This document shows, piece by piece, positions 7,911 through 14,296 of a stretch of 64,000 bases of DNA; the first letter of the stretch is position 1; every line of letters starts with the position of its first letter. Source of the stretch: Bin127 sp965203505 (GTDB lineage Bacteria > Chloroflexota > Dehalococcoidia > Lucifugimonadales > Lucifugimonadaceae); contig OZ241880.1 in NCBI GenBank assembly GCA_965203505.1, positions 2,914,001 to 2,978,000 on the forward strand. Reading direction: 5' to 3'. Made by a program: the position numbers and the translations under genes. Under the pieces are notes generated by a model. The model did no database searches, had not been told where the DNA came from, and worked only from the letters and a program-made list of their open reading frames with translations.

Positions 7911-8680
7911 GCCTCTACACCACCCAGATATGCATCCAACACCCGCTTGTCGGTACGTACCTCTTCCGGCGTTCCGTCCGCAATGACTTTCCCCTCCGCC
8001 ATCACGATCACCCGATCGCTCAAATCCATGATCAACGGCACATCATGCTCAACAATCACCCAAGTTATCCCGCGATCATCCCTCAGTTGCCGTATCGTAT
8101 CGGCGATCTCACGCATCAACGTCGGATTCACTCCCGCAGCTGGTTCATCCAACAACACCAGCTTTGGAGATGCCATCAACGCACGACCGATCTCCAACAG
8201 CTTCTTCTGACCCGTCGAAAGATTGGCAGCCAACTCGTCCTCAAGATGAGTCAGCTGCAAGAGACCCAAAACCTCTCGCGCCTGTTCCCGTACACGCTCC
8301 TCCTGCCTCCTCACAACTCCCGGCGCGAACAGCGACGTAAACATAGCTTCTCCGAGTTGACCCTCAGGCACCAGCGCCAGATTCTCGATTACCGTCATGC
8401 GACCCAACTCGCCCGGTATCTGAAACGTCCTCGCCACGCCACGCCGCGCCACCGAATGAGGTGGAATGCCGTCCAAACGTCGACCATCGAAGAATATCCG
8501 TCCGCTCTGAAGCGGGACCATGTCAGTGATCAGATTGAACATGGTCGACTTCCCAGCACCGTTCGGACCGATCAGCCCCGTAATCGTTCCAGCCTCTACT
8601 GCAAAAGAACAGTTGTCGACCGCGCGCAGCCCCCCGAACGCGCACACCGCGTCCTCAACCTTAAGAATCGGCTCCGTCAA
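7907..8680 (-). CDS. livG: ABC transporter ATP-binding protein (LivG family)
   Basis: A 257-residue ABC ATPase, first gene of the livGFHM operon. Walker A is GPNGAGKST near residue 40, the signature is LSTGQKKLLEIGRAL, and Walker B is LVLLDEPAAGVNP, the GVNP being typical of LivG. The C-terminal IADGTPEEVRTDKRVLDAYLG is the classic LivG tail. The frame starts at a TTG at 8680 (TTG ACG GAG CCG); the ribosome-binding site is weak. No substrate-binding protein gene lies upstream; the next gene is divergent. Confidence 0.94.
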   Translation of the reverse strand: MTEPILKVEDAVCAFGGLRAVDNCSFAVEAGTITGLIGPNGAGKSTMFNLITDMVPLQSGRIFFDGRRLDGIPPHSVARRGVARTFQIPGELGRMTVIENLALVPEGQLGEAMFTSLFAPGVVRRQEERVREQAREVLGLLQLTHLEDELAANLSTGQKKLLEIGRALMASPKLVLLDEPAAGVNPTLMREIADTIRQLRDDRGITWVIVEHDVPLIMDLSDRVIVMAEGKVIADGTPEEVRTDKRVLDAYLGGVEA

Positions 8681-8718
8681 TCCTGAATCAAGCCTTCACC
8701 GGATGCTTGAGCTAACTC

Positions 8719-8750
8719 CGTCATCCCGACGAAAACCGGGATCCAGAGGG
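8719..8750 (+). repeat. Short variant of dispersed repeat A
   Basis: This segment starts CGTCATCCCGACGAAAACCG and ends GATCCAGAGGG. It matches the outer parts of the fuller repeats at 10926-10979 and 26562-26615 but lacks their central hairpins. It lies between divergent livG and the YjhG-like gene. Confidence 0.55.
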
Positions 8751-8869
8751 CGGAGCAATGAGGGATGCAAACAAACCTCTGCACAATGCATCTTCTATAC
8801 TTTCGCCAACGATTATACAGGTGCACCAGATACCCCCATTCGCACCGATTCAGCGCCGAGAACACAGCC

Positions 8870-10906
8870 ATGGCAAGCAAAAACGAAAGAAACCAGACTA
8901 TCGATCTCACACCCGAAGATGTACTAGGCACCCAACAGTCAGCCGAACTCCGAGAGATACGAACCCGAGCCGAAGGCCCATCAGGCATCCTGCCATTTAC
9001 CGCCGATTTCCTTACCAACAGTCCCAGCGGTGACCACTTCGGCATGACCCAAAACGCCGGCATGGGCTGGAATCCCGCCGAACTGATGCGCAAGCAATTC
9101 ATCATCCTCGCAACCGCCGGCGGCCTTCGAGAAGAAGACGGCACCCCGGTAGCCCTAGGCCTCCACACCGGACACTTCGAACTCGCATCCATGGTCAAAG
9201 CCGCCGCAGGTGAGTTCGACCGCCTTAACGGCCTACCTTTCGCAACCTTCTGTTCCGACCCCTGCGACGGACGTACCCAAGGCACCACCGGGATGATGGA
9301 CTCACTCCCATACCGTAACGACGCCGCACAGGTATTCCGCCGACAAGCAAGGTCGCTCCCGACCGCAAAAGGCGTGCTGGGCATCGCATCGTGCGATAAA
9401 GGCCTACCCGCAATGATGATGGCCCTCGCCGGACTCCGCGACAAACCCGTTGTCATTGTCCCGGGTGGCGTCACCCTCGCTCCGAAAACTGGCGAAGACG
9501 CCGGCATGATCCAGTCCATCGGAGCACGATTCGCACAAGGCGAAGTAACCCTCGAATACGCTCAAGACGTCGGATGCAGAGCATGCGCGTCACCTGGAGG
9601 CGGATGCCAATTCCTAGGCACCGCCGGCACATCTCAAGTCGTGTCCGAAGCACTCGGACTCGCCATCACTCACGGCGCACTCTCACCCAGCGGAACACCA
9701 GCTTGGTTCGACGTCGCCGTACGCTCTGCCCGTGCGCTAGTCATGGCTGAAAACCGTGGCATCAAATCCTCTGACATCCTCACCGATGCGGCATTTGAAA
9801 ACGCCATGGTCGTACATGCCGCTTGTGGAGGATCCACAAACCTTCTCCTACACACACCAGCCATCGCACACGCCGCCGGCCGCCACCGCATGGACGTCGA
9901 CGACTGGCAACGCGTCAACGACGAGGTCCCCCGCATCGTAGACGTCCTCCCCAACGGACCGATCGGACATCCCACCGCGCAGCTATACGCCGCAGGTGGC
10001 GTCCCCGAAGTGATGCTCCACCTCCGCGACCTCGGGCTACTTGATACGTCCGTCCTGACCGCCACTGGTCAGTCGCTAGACGAAAACCTCGACTGGTGGG
10101 AAGACTCCGAGCGCCGCCAAGACATGCGCAACTACCTCCGAAACGCTGACGGCGTAAACCCCGACAACATCATCATGTCCGCCGACCGCGCCAAGTCCAA
10201 AGGACTCACCAGCACCGTAACCTTCCCGCGCGGCAACCTCGCACCGCACGGCTCAGTCATCAAATCCACCGCAATCGATCCAACCGTGGTCGACGACGAC
10301 GGTGTTTACCGCAACACCGGCAACGCCCGCGTATTCGTCTCCGAACGCGAAGCGATCGCAGCCATCAAGACCCGCGACGAAGACTACAAGATCAAAGCTG
10401 GCGACATCATGATCGTCAACTGCGGCGGACCACTCGGCACCGGCATGGAAGAGCTATACCAGATAACCGCCGCGCTCAAACACCTCTCATACGGCAAACA
10501 CGTCGCACTAATCACCGACGCCCGCTTCTCCGGCGTCTCAACCGGTGCCTGCATCGGACACGTCGGACCCGAAGCACTCGCAGGCGGACCCATCGGACGC
10601 GTCCGAGAAGGCGACCTCGTCGAGATAATCATCGACCGAAACAACCTCACCGGCTCCATAAACCTGGTAGGGGAGGGCGACACATACCAAGGCGCAGACT
10701 GGGGCACAAAAGAACTCGAATCCCGACCAACCCCCGACAGCCTCGCACCACACCCTCAGCTGCCGGACGACTCCCGCCTCTGGGCCGCACTCCAAGCCGC
10801 ATCCGGCGGAATCTGGGGCGGCTGCGTATTCGACACTGAATCCATCATCGAAACCCTAAACGCAGGCCGCGAAGCCCTACAAAAACAACGCCAACCCGTC
10901 ACGTAG
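8870..10906 (+). CDS. yjhG: YjhG/YagF-family sugar-acid dehydratase (D-xylonate dehydratase-like)
   Basis: A 678-residue member of the IlvD/Edd dehydratase superfamily, which removes water from sugar acids or dihydroxy acids using an Fe-S cluster. From memory it resembles E. coli YjhG/YagF throughout: GDHFGMTQNAGMGWNP near residue 50, SDPCDGRTQGTTGM, ASCDKGLPAMMMAL, CASPGGGCQFLGTAGTSQVV, FGGSTNLLLH-like ACGGSTNLLLHTPAIAH and TDARFSGVSTGACIGHVGPEA. The cluster cysteines lie in DPCDGR, ASCDKG and ACASPGGGC. YjhG/YagF convert D-xylonate to 2-keto-3-deoxyxylonate. I chose ATG 8870, which gives the family's usual N-terminus; the open frame extends to 8765. Its last 115 bp are duplicated at 11704-11818. 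The precise sugar acid is inferred. Confidence 0.92.
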   Translation: MASKNERNQTIDLTPEDVLGTQQSAELREIRTRAEGPSGILPFTADFLTNSPSGDHFGMTQNAGMGWNPAELMRKQFIILATAGGLREEDGTPVALGLHTGHFELASMVKAAAGEFDRLNGLPFATFCSDPCDGRTQGTTGMMDSLPYRNDAAQVFRRQARSLPTAKGVLGIASCDKGLPAMMMALAGLRDKPVVIVPGGVTLAPKTGEDAGMIQSIGARFAQGEVTLEYAQDVGCRACASPGGGCQFLGTAGTSQVVSEALGLAITHGALSPSGTPAWFDVAVRSARALVMAENRGIKSSDILTDAAFENAMVVHAACGGSTNLLLHTPAIAHAAGRHRMDVDDWQRVNDEVPRIVDVLPNGPIGHPTAQLYAAGGVPEVMLHLRDLGLLDTSVLTATGQSLDENLDWWEDSERRQDMRNYLRNADGVNPDNIIMSADRAKSKGLTSTVTFPRGNLAPHGSVIKSTAIDPTVVDDDGVYRNTGNARVFVSEREAIAAIKTRDEDYKIKAGDIMIVNCGGPLGTGMEELYQITAALKHLSYGKHVALITDARFSGVSTGACIGHVGPEALAGGPIGRVREGDLVEIIIDRNNLTGSINLVGEGDTYQGADWGTKELESRPTPDSLAPHPQLPDDSRLWAALQAASGGIWGGCVFDTESIIETLNAGREALQKQRQPVT

Positions 10907-10925
10907 TAGACCTCTGCAAAACCCA

Positions 10926-10979
10926 CGTCATTCCGGCGAACGCCGGCCGCTCGCGGGACGGAACGTCCATCCAGAGGGG
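10926..10979 (+). repeat. Dispersed repeat A, copy 1
   Basis: A 54-bp element differing at one base from 26562-26615. It contains three small hairpins in a row: CCGGC/GCCGG with loop GAAC, CCGC/GCGG with loop TC, and GACG/CGTC with loop GAA. It lies 20 bp after the yjhG stop codon. Confidence 0.8.
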
Positions 10980-11100
10980 TGAGGCAACGGGAGCGACGCC
11001 GAAAGTCAGCGTTCGCAGTTGCGTGCGGAGGTTACGCAAACCTCCCGTAGGGGCGATTCCTCGTGGCCGCCCTTACCCCGATGCCGCATACATAACTCCG

Positions 11101-11325
11101 CTATGACAACAGCCGCACCAAAAGCGTAACCATCCCTGCGCCTACCGCGAAACTCCCAACGGCTACACCCACCAACCACTTCACAACCTGCCAACGCACC
11201 TCCGCAACATACTCCTTGCTCGCGTAATTGCTCTCCACTACCGATAATCGGGCAAACAACGCGTAAACGACTCCCAACCGATCACCCATGGCATCTTCGA
11301 ATCCGGTTGCGGATCGGTCATTCAT
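11101..11325 (-). CDS. Small C-terminally anchored membrane protein, 74 aa, unknown
   Basis: The protein has a hydrophilic N-terminal half (MNDRSATGFEDAMGDRLGVV, then a heptad-like stretch around residues 20-45). A single hydrophobic helix follows near residues 50-70 (WLVGVAVGSFAVGAGMVTLL). That is the architecture of small phage-type or stress-related tail-anchored proteins; I recognise no family. ATG 11325 overlaps the stop of the upstream gene (ATGAATGA), implying coupled translation. The frame is open 10 codons further upstream. Confidence 0.55.
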   Translation of the reverse strand: MNDRSATGFEDAMGDRLGVVYALFARLSVVESNYASKEYVAEVRWQVVKWLVGVAVGSFAVGAGMVTLLVRLLS

Positions 11326-11572
11326 TGTGTTCAAGATACAGTTCCAAAAGCACACTATATTGATGCGTCAACGTCTCTTCGTACTTGTCAATTACCGCTC
11401 TGACAGGTGGCACGCCTTTATGCTTGGGAGCTTGCTTAACTGACGCCGTGATTTCTGCCATGCACTCCGCCATCGTCGATGCATACGAGTCGAAAGCCGT
11501 CTCAAAACCGGGAATCCTATCCAGGTCCGCGGCCGAGACCAGTTTGTCGTTCCGCTGTTCAATCATAGTCAT
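11318..11572 (-). CDS. Small soluble helical protein, 84 aa, unknown
   Basis: The predicted product is mostly alpha-helical and slightly acidic (MTMIEQRNDKLVSAADLDRI at the start; a Lys/Pro-rich break KQAPKHKGVPP near residue 48; ending LELYLEHNE). GGGAG lies 7 bases before the ATG, a good ribosome-binding site. It overlaps the 74-aa membrane protein by 8 bases, so the two form a bicistronic unit. The size and coupling recall toxin-antitoxin or phage accessory pairs, but no motif supports either. Confidence 0.55.
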   Translation of the reverse strand: MTMIEQRNDKLVSAADLDRIPGFETAFDSYASTMAECMAEITASVKQAPKHKGVPPVRAVIDKYEETLTHQYSVLLELYLEHNE

Positions 11573-11664
11573 ACAGTTACTCCCAAGAATATGCTCGGAG
11601 ACAATCCTTAACCGTCTTTAGACTAGGTTATCAACCCTGGAACATCCATACAACCCCCAATTCA

Positions 11665-11703
11665 TCACCCCTGCGCCCGCATCAACGTCCGCACCGCATC
11701 CAC
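11665..11703 (-). pseudogene. 39-bp copy of the 3' end of the potassium channel gene
   Basis: This segment matches 13204-13242, the last 13 codons of the leftward channel gene including its TGA, at 35 of 39 positions. It abuts the yjhG fragment directly, with no gap. It cannot encode anything on its own and marks one side of a tandem-duplication junction. Confidence 0.8.
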
Positions 11704-11818
11704 CCAAGCCGCATCCGGCGGAATCTGGGGCGGATGCGTATTCGACACCGAATCCATCATCGAAACCCTAAACGCAGGCCGCGAAGCCCTCCAAAAACAC
11801 CGCGTACCCGTCGCTTAG
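11704..11818 (+). pseudogene. 115-bp duplicated 3' end of yjhG
   Basis: It aligns without gaps to 10792-10906, the last 38 codons of the dehydratase including its TAG, with 8 mismatches. The frame is preserved and the stop intact, but no start codon or upstream coding sequence exists, so it is a dead fragment. The differences include several non-silent changes near the end (ending RVPVA instead of QPVT). Confidence 0.9.
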
Positions 11819-11831
11819 CATGGCTTATCTT

Positions 11832-11854
11832 CCCCTTTTGCGTAGCAAAAGGGG
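11832..11854. terminator. GC-rich hairpin after the yjhG fragment
   Basis: A perfect 10-bp stem (CCCCTTTTGC with GCAAAAGGGG) and a 3-base GTA loop start 14 bp after the stop codon of the yjhG fragment. The run of T is inside the stem, not after it, so it may be a leftover terminator or a REP-like element. It resembles the larger hairpin at 13164-13198. Confidence 0.55.
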
Positions 11855-12041
11855 GGACGCGTCCAACGTAATTTCGGCGAAATTGTGCAGATTCTGCGAA
11901 AAGACACGGCAATGACACACGAAATCAACCTGCGAGTCGCAGCAATGCCATACATATTTGGTTACCATAATTCTCTGGTGAATCTGGCGGATGAAAACCT
12001 GCGCGGATTGCCGAGTCAAGAAACCCGAGGAGATGCAATGT

Positions 12042-12057
12042 CCCCCCCCCCCCCCCC
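12042..12057 (+). repeat. C16 homopolymer tract inside the start of the EF-hand gene
   Basis: Sixteen consecutive C residues begin one base after the ATG at 12038-12040. That ATG has a good ribosome-binding site, GAGGAG with 5 bases to the ATG. With 16 C the frame stops at 12079; with 17 or 14 C it would continue into DFNLARLTRRSPGFLLLM and the whole downstream protein. Such tracts are classic phase-variation switches, and also classic places for sequencing or assembly errors. Confidence 0.9.
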
Positions 12058-12108
12058 GATTTTAACCTTGCCCGACTGACCCGACGTTCCCCGGGTTTCC
12101 TGCTCCTG

Positions 12109-13149
12109 ATGGCCGCTGCGCTGACTGTCGCGGCGGCTTTTATGTTGTTGCCGGCCCGTTCGGCTTCGGCAGAGGTGAAGCAGGACGCGACGCCACCCTG
12201 GTCCGCCACGCTGCTGGTGCAGGACATCGGATTCGGCGGCGTGCGCGGCTGCTACACGAACGCCCGTTTCGCGTTCCAGAAATGCAGTACCGCGGCGACG
12301 CTCACCGAGAACCAGTTCACGATCGACGGATCCGCCTACTCGTTCGAGGAGATATCCATCTACGAAGGAAATCTCTACCTGCGGTTCGACAAGGCGGTCC
12401 CGAAGGCTCTGAGGTCCTACTCGGTGCATGTGGGAGACCGGACGTTCGCCCTCGGCGACGCCATCACCGATCCGCGCATACACCGGCACGCAATCTTGGG
12501 CAACGTCGGACTCGAGTGGTCCAAGGGCGACAAAGTGGAGATGAGCCTGCGTCCGACGGTACGCGTGAAGTCCTATTCGGAGAGACGGTCCGGGAGCAGC
12601 GGTGACGGGCGTGCAGCCGCGCCGTACATCGGTTACGACGTCGACAGATCCGGCCCCGACGTCCACAGAACCCCGGCGCGCCGCGTCTCATCAAGCAGCA
12701 GAGACGACGGTTCGACGCCGTCGATACAAGGCGATTCGTCGCAGGAACGGGAGCCGCAGACGGTGACGAGACGTGATCCGGAACCGCGGGCGGAACAGGG
12801 ACAGCAGCCGGATCCGTCGCAGCCGCAGGTGCTGACGATCCAGGAGGTGCCGGACGCACAGCCGGCGCCGAAGCAGGATCTGGAGCCGCGGATGGCGCCG
12901 TCGCATATTAGCGGCGATGACGAAGTCGACCCGGATCACGGTCCCGTGCCTGAGGACTGCGGCGTGGGGGACGCGCCGCCGCCGCGAGATATAAATTTGT
13001 TGATAGGGTTATACGACACCGACAGAGACGGCAGATTCAACCCCTCCGAAGTTATCAGCGCTTACACTGGACACAAGCTGACCAATGACGAGTTCTTTAA
13101 GGCCTTAAACAACTGCGCGGATGCAGGCGGCGGTTGCTCGGGACAATAG
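12109..13149 (+). CDS. Secreted protein with beta-sandwich-like domain and C-terminal EF-hand; start probably at 12038 across a C16 tract
   Basis: From the first in-frame ATG (12109) the product has 346 residues. Sequence in the same frame back to 12058 (DFNLARLTRRSPGFLLLM) supplies the basic n-region and core of a good signal peptide ending SARSASA-like (PARSASA|E). The natural start is therefore likely ATG 12038, currently out of frame. The mature part has a domain of about 115 residues (WSATLLV...LSW-type ending GLEWSKGDKVEMSL). It resembles, from memory, beta-sandwich domains of marine surface proteins. A Pro/Gln/Arg/Asp-rich linker follows, then a canonical EF-hand loop DTDRDGRFNPSE near residue 302. 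Two cysteines near residues 47 and 58 may pair. The gene looks richer in G+C and uses more CGC/CGG/GCG than its neighbours, which suggests transfer. I infer an exported calcium-binding surface protein. Confidence 0.75.
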   Translation: MAAALTVAAAFMLLPARSASAEVKQDATPPWSATLLVQDIGFGGVRGCYTNARFAFQKCSTAATLTENQFTIDGSAYSFEEISIYEGNLYLRFDKAVPKALRSYSVHVGDRTFALGDAITDPRIHRHAILGNVGLEWSKGDKVEMSLRPTVRVKSYSERRSGSSGDGRAAAPYIGYDVDRSGPDVHRTPARRVSSSSRDDGSTPSIQGDSSQEREPQTVTRRDPEPRAEQGQQPDPSQPQVLTIQEVPDAQPAPKQDLEPRMAPSHISGDDEVDPDHGPVPEDCGVGDAPPPRDINLLIGLYDTDRDGRFNPSEVISAYTGHKLTNDEFFKALNNCADAGGGCSGQ

Positions 13150-13163
13150 AGGACGGCGGAAAG

Positions 13164-13198
13164 CCCCCGCCCCTTTCGCGACGCGAAAGGGGCGGGGG
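13164..13198. terminator. Large perfect hairpin between convergent genes
   Basis: A 17-bp perfect stem (CCCCCGCCCCTTTCGCG at 13164-13180 and its complement at 13182-13198) surrounds one base. It sits between the stops of the EF-hand gene (13149) and the leftward channel gene (13204). It could terminate both transcripts although no T-run follows. It shares the CCCCTTT(T/C)GCG core with 11832-11854. Confidence 0.6.
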
Positions 13199-13203
13199 CA
13201 CCT

Positions 13204-14277
13204 TCACTCCTGAGCCTTCATCAACGTCCGCACCGCATCCACGACATGCTCCGGCGTCCCCACCAATATCAAACGGTCCCCGGCGCGCGGCACCGTATCA
13301 TCCTCCGCATCCTCCAACTCCCCCGTATCCCCCCGTCTAACCGCCACCACATCCGCCTTGCTGTCAGAAATCACCATCGACTCCCCAATCGGCTTGTCGC
13401 AATACGGACCACCTCCTACCACTGACACCTCGCCAGTCTCCACCGAAAAGACACCGCCCTCAACCTCGATACTCCTCGATCCCACTTCAAACCCATCCGT
13501 CACACCGACAATCTCATCGACAATTCGACTCGCCGCTATGTGATGCATCGAGATCACCTTCGAAGCTCCGGCACGAATCAGCTTCGGCTCCGACTCCGGC
13601 AACGTCGCCTTCGCCACAATCTCCACTTCCGGCGCAATAACATGCGCCGACAAAACCGTCATCAAAGCCGCCGAATCCGGCGCAACCGTGCAGATCAGAC
13701 TCTTCGCACGCGTGATCCCCGCCTTGATCAAAACCTCGTCCTGTCCGCCATCTCCGTGTATCCCCACAAATCCATCATCCGAAGCGTTCCGAATCTTCTC
13801 GCCATCAGAATCCACAACCACGACGCGCTCCTTTTGCAACGCGTTCAACTCAGCAGCCACAACCGCACCCGTATCGCCGTAACCCACCACGATGTGATGC
13901 CCACGCATCCGCCGCATCATCGCCTCCGTCCCGCGCTGCCGCAGATTCGACACCAGTTGTCCCGATATCAACTGCTCGCCCAGCGTCGCAAACGTGTAAG
14001 CGAATGCTCCTACACCAGTCACAATGATCGCCATCGAAAATACCCGACCCGTCTCGCTCAACGGCCGCACCTCCTCGAAACCCACCGTCGACATCGTGAT
14101 CACCGCCATATACGCCGCATCCATCCACGTCCAATCACTACCCTCGATCACCTTGAAACCAACTGCGCCGATCGCCCAGACCGTGATCAACGCCATGATC
14201 CCACGGAACAAATTCAATCGCCGACGACGGATCAACCGCCGCGACTCGGATGGTGCTGAAACTACAAATGCCGGCAT
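13204..14277 (-). CDS. Two-TM potassium channel with RCK (TrkA-N/TrkA-C) domain
   Basis: A 357-residue channel subunit. After a basic N-terminus, two membrane helices (about residues 25-45 and 78-102) flank a pore loop with the filter-like TMSTVGFEE near residue 62. This is a variant of TVGYGD common in bacterial MthK/Kch relatives. An RCK domain follows (HIVVGYGDTGAVVAAEL near residue 127, a Rossmann GxGxxG-like site; DSDGEKIRNA, then GDGGQDEVLIKAGITRAKSLI). A C-terminal TrkA-C domain ends GDRLILVGTPEHVV. It probably forms a ligand-gated K+ channel in the inner membrane. The 3' end has a 39-bp duplicate at 11665-11703. Confidence 0.93.
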   Translation of the reverse strand: MPAFVVSAPSESRRLIRRRRLNLFRGIMALITVWAIGAVGFKVIEGSDWTWMDAAYMAVITMSTVGFEEVRPLSETGRVFSMAIIVTGVGAFAYTFATLGEQLISGQLVSNLRQRGTEAMMRRMRGHHIVVGYGDTGAVVAAELNALQKERVVVVDSDGEKIRNASDDGFVGIHGDGGQDEVLIKAGITRAKSLICTVAPDSAALMTVLSAHVIAPEVEIVAKATLPESEPKLIRAGASKVISMHHIAASRIVDEIVGVTDGFEVGSRSIEVEGGVFSVETGEVSVVGGGPYCDKPIGESMVISDSKADVVAVRRGDTGELEDAEDDTVPRAGDRLILVGTPEHVVDAVRTLMKAQE

Positions 14278-14296
14278 CTGGCATCACCTTGTCCCA

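Larger units (their letters stand above)
11573..12037. other. Intergenic stretch with duplication scar and hairpin
   Basis: Upstream of the small gene pair this interval holds its probable leader (11573-11640), a chimeric scar (11665-11818), a GC-rich hairpin (11832-11854) and the leader of the secreted EF-hand gene. A 64-codon frame from 11885 reads through the ATG at 12038 and stops at 12079; I regard it as the out-of-frame start of the EF-hand gene plus untranslated sequence. Confidence 0.5.

Noticed and set aside
11885..12079. 64-codon ORF upstream of the EF-hand gene as an independent gene
   Set aside because: Its end is the out-of-frame reading of the C16 tract and signal-peptide region; the ribosome-binding site belongs to ATG 12038, not to 11885.
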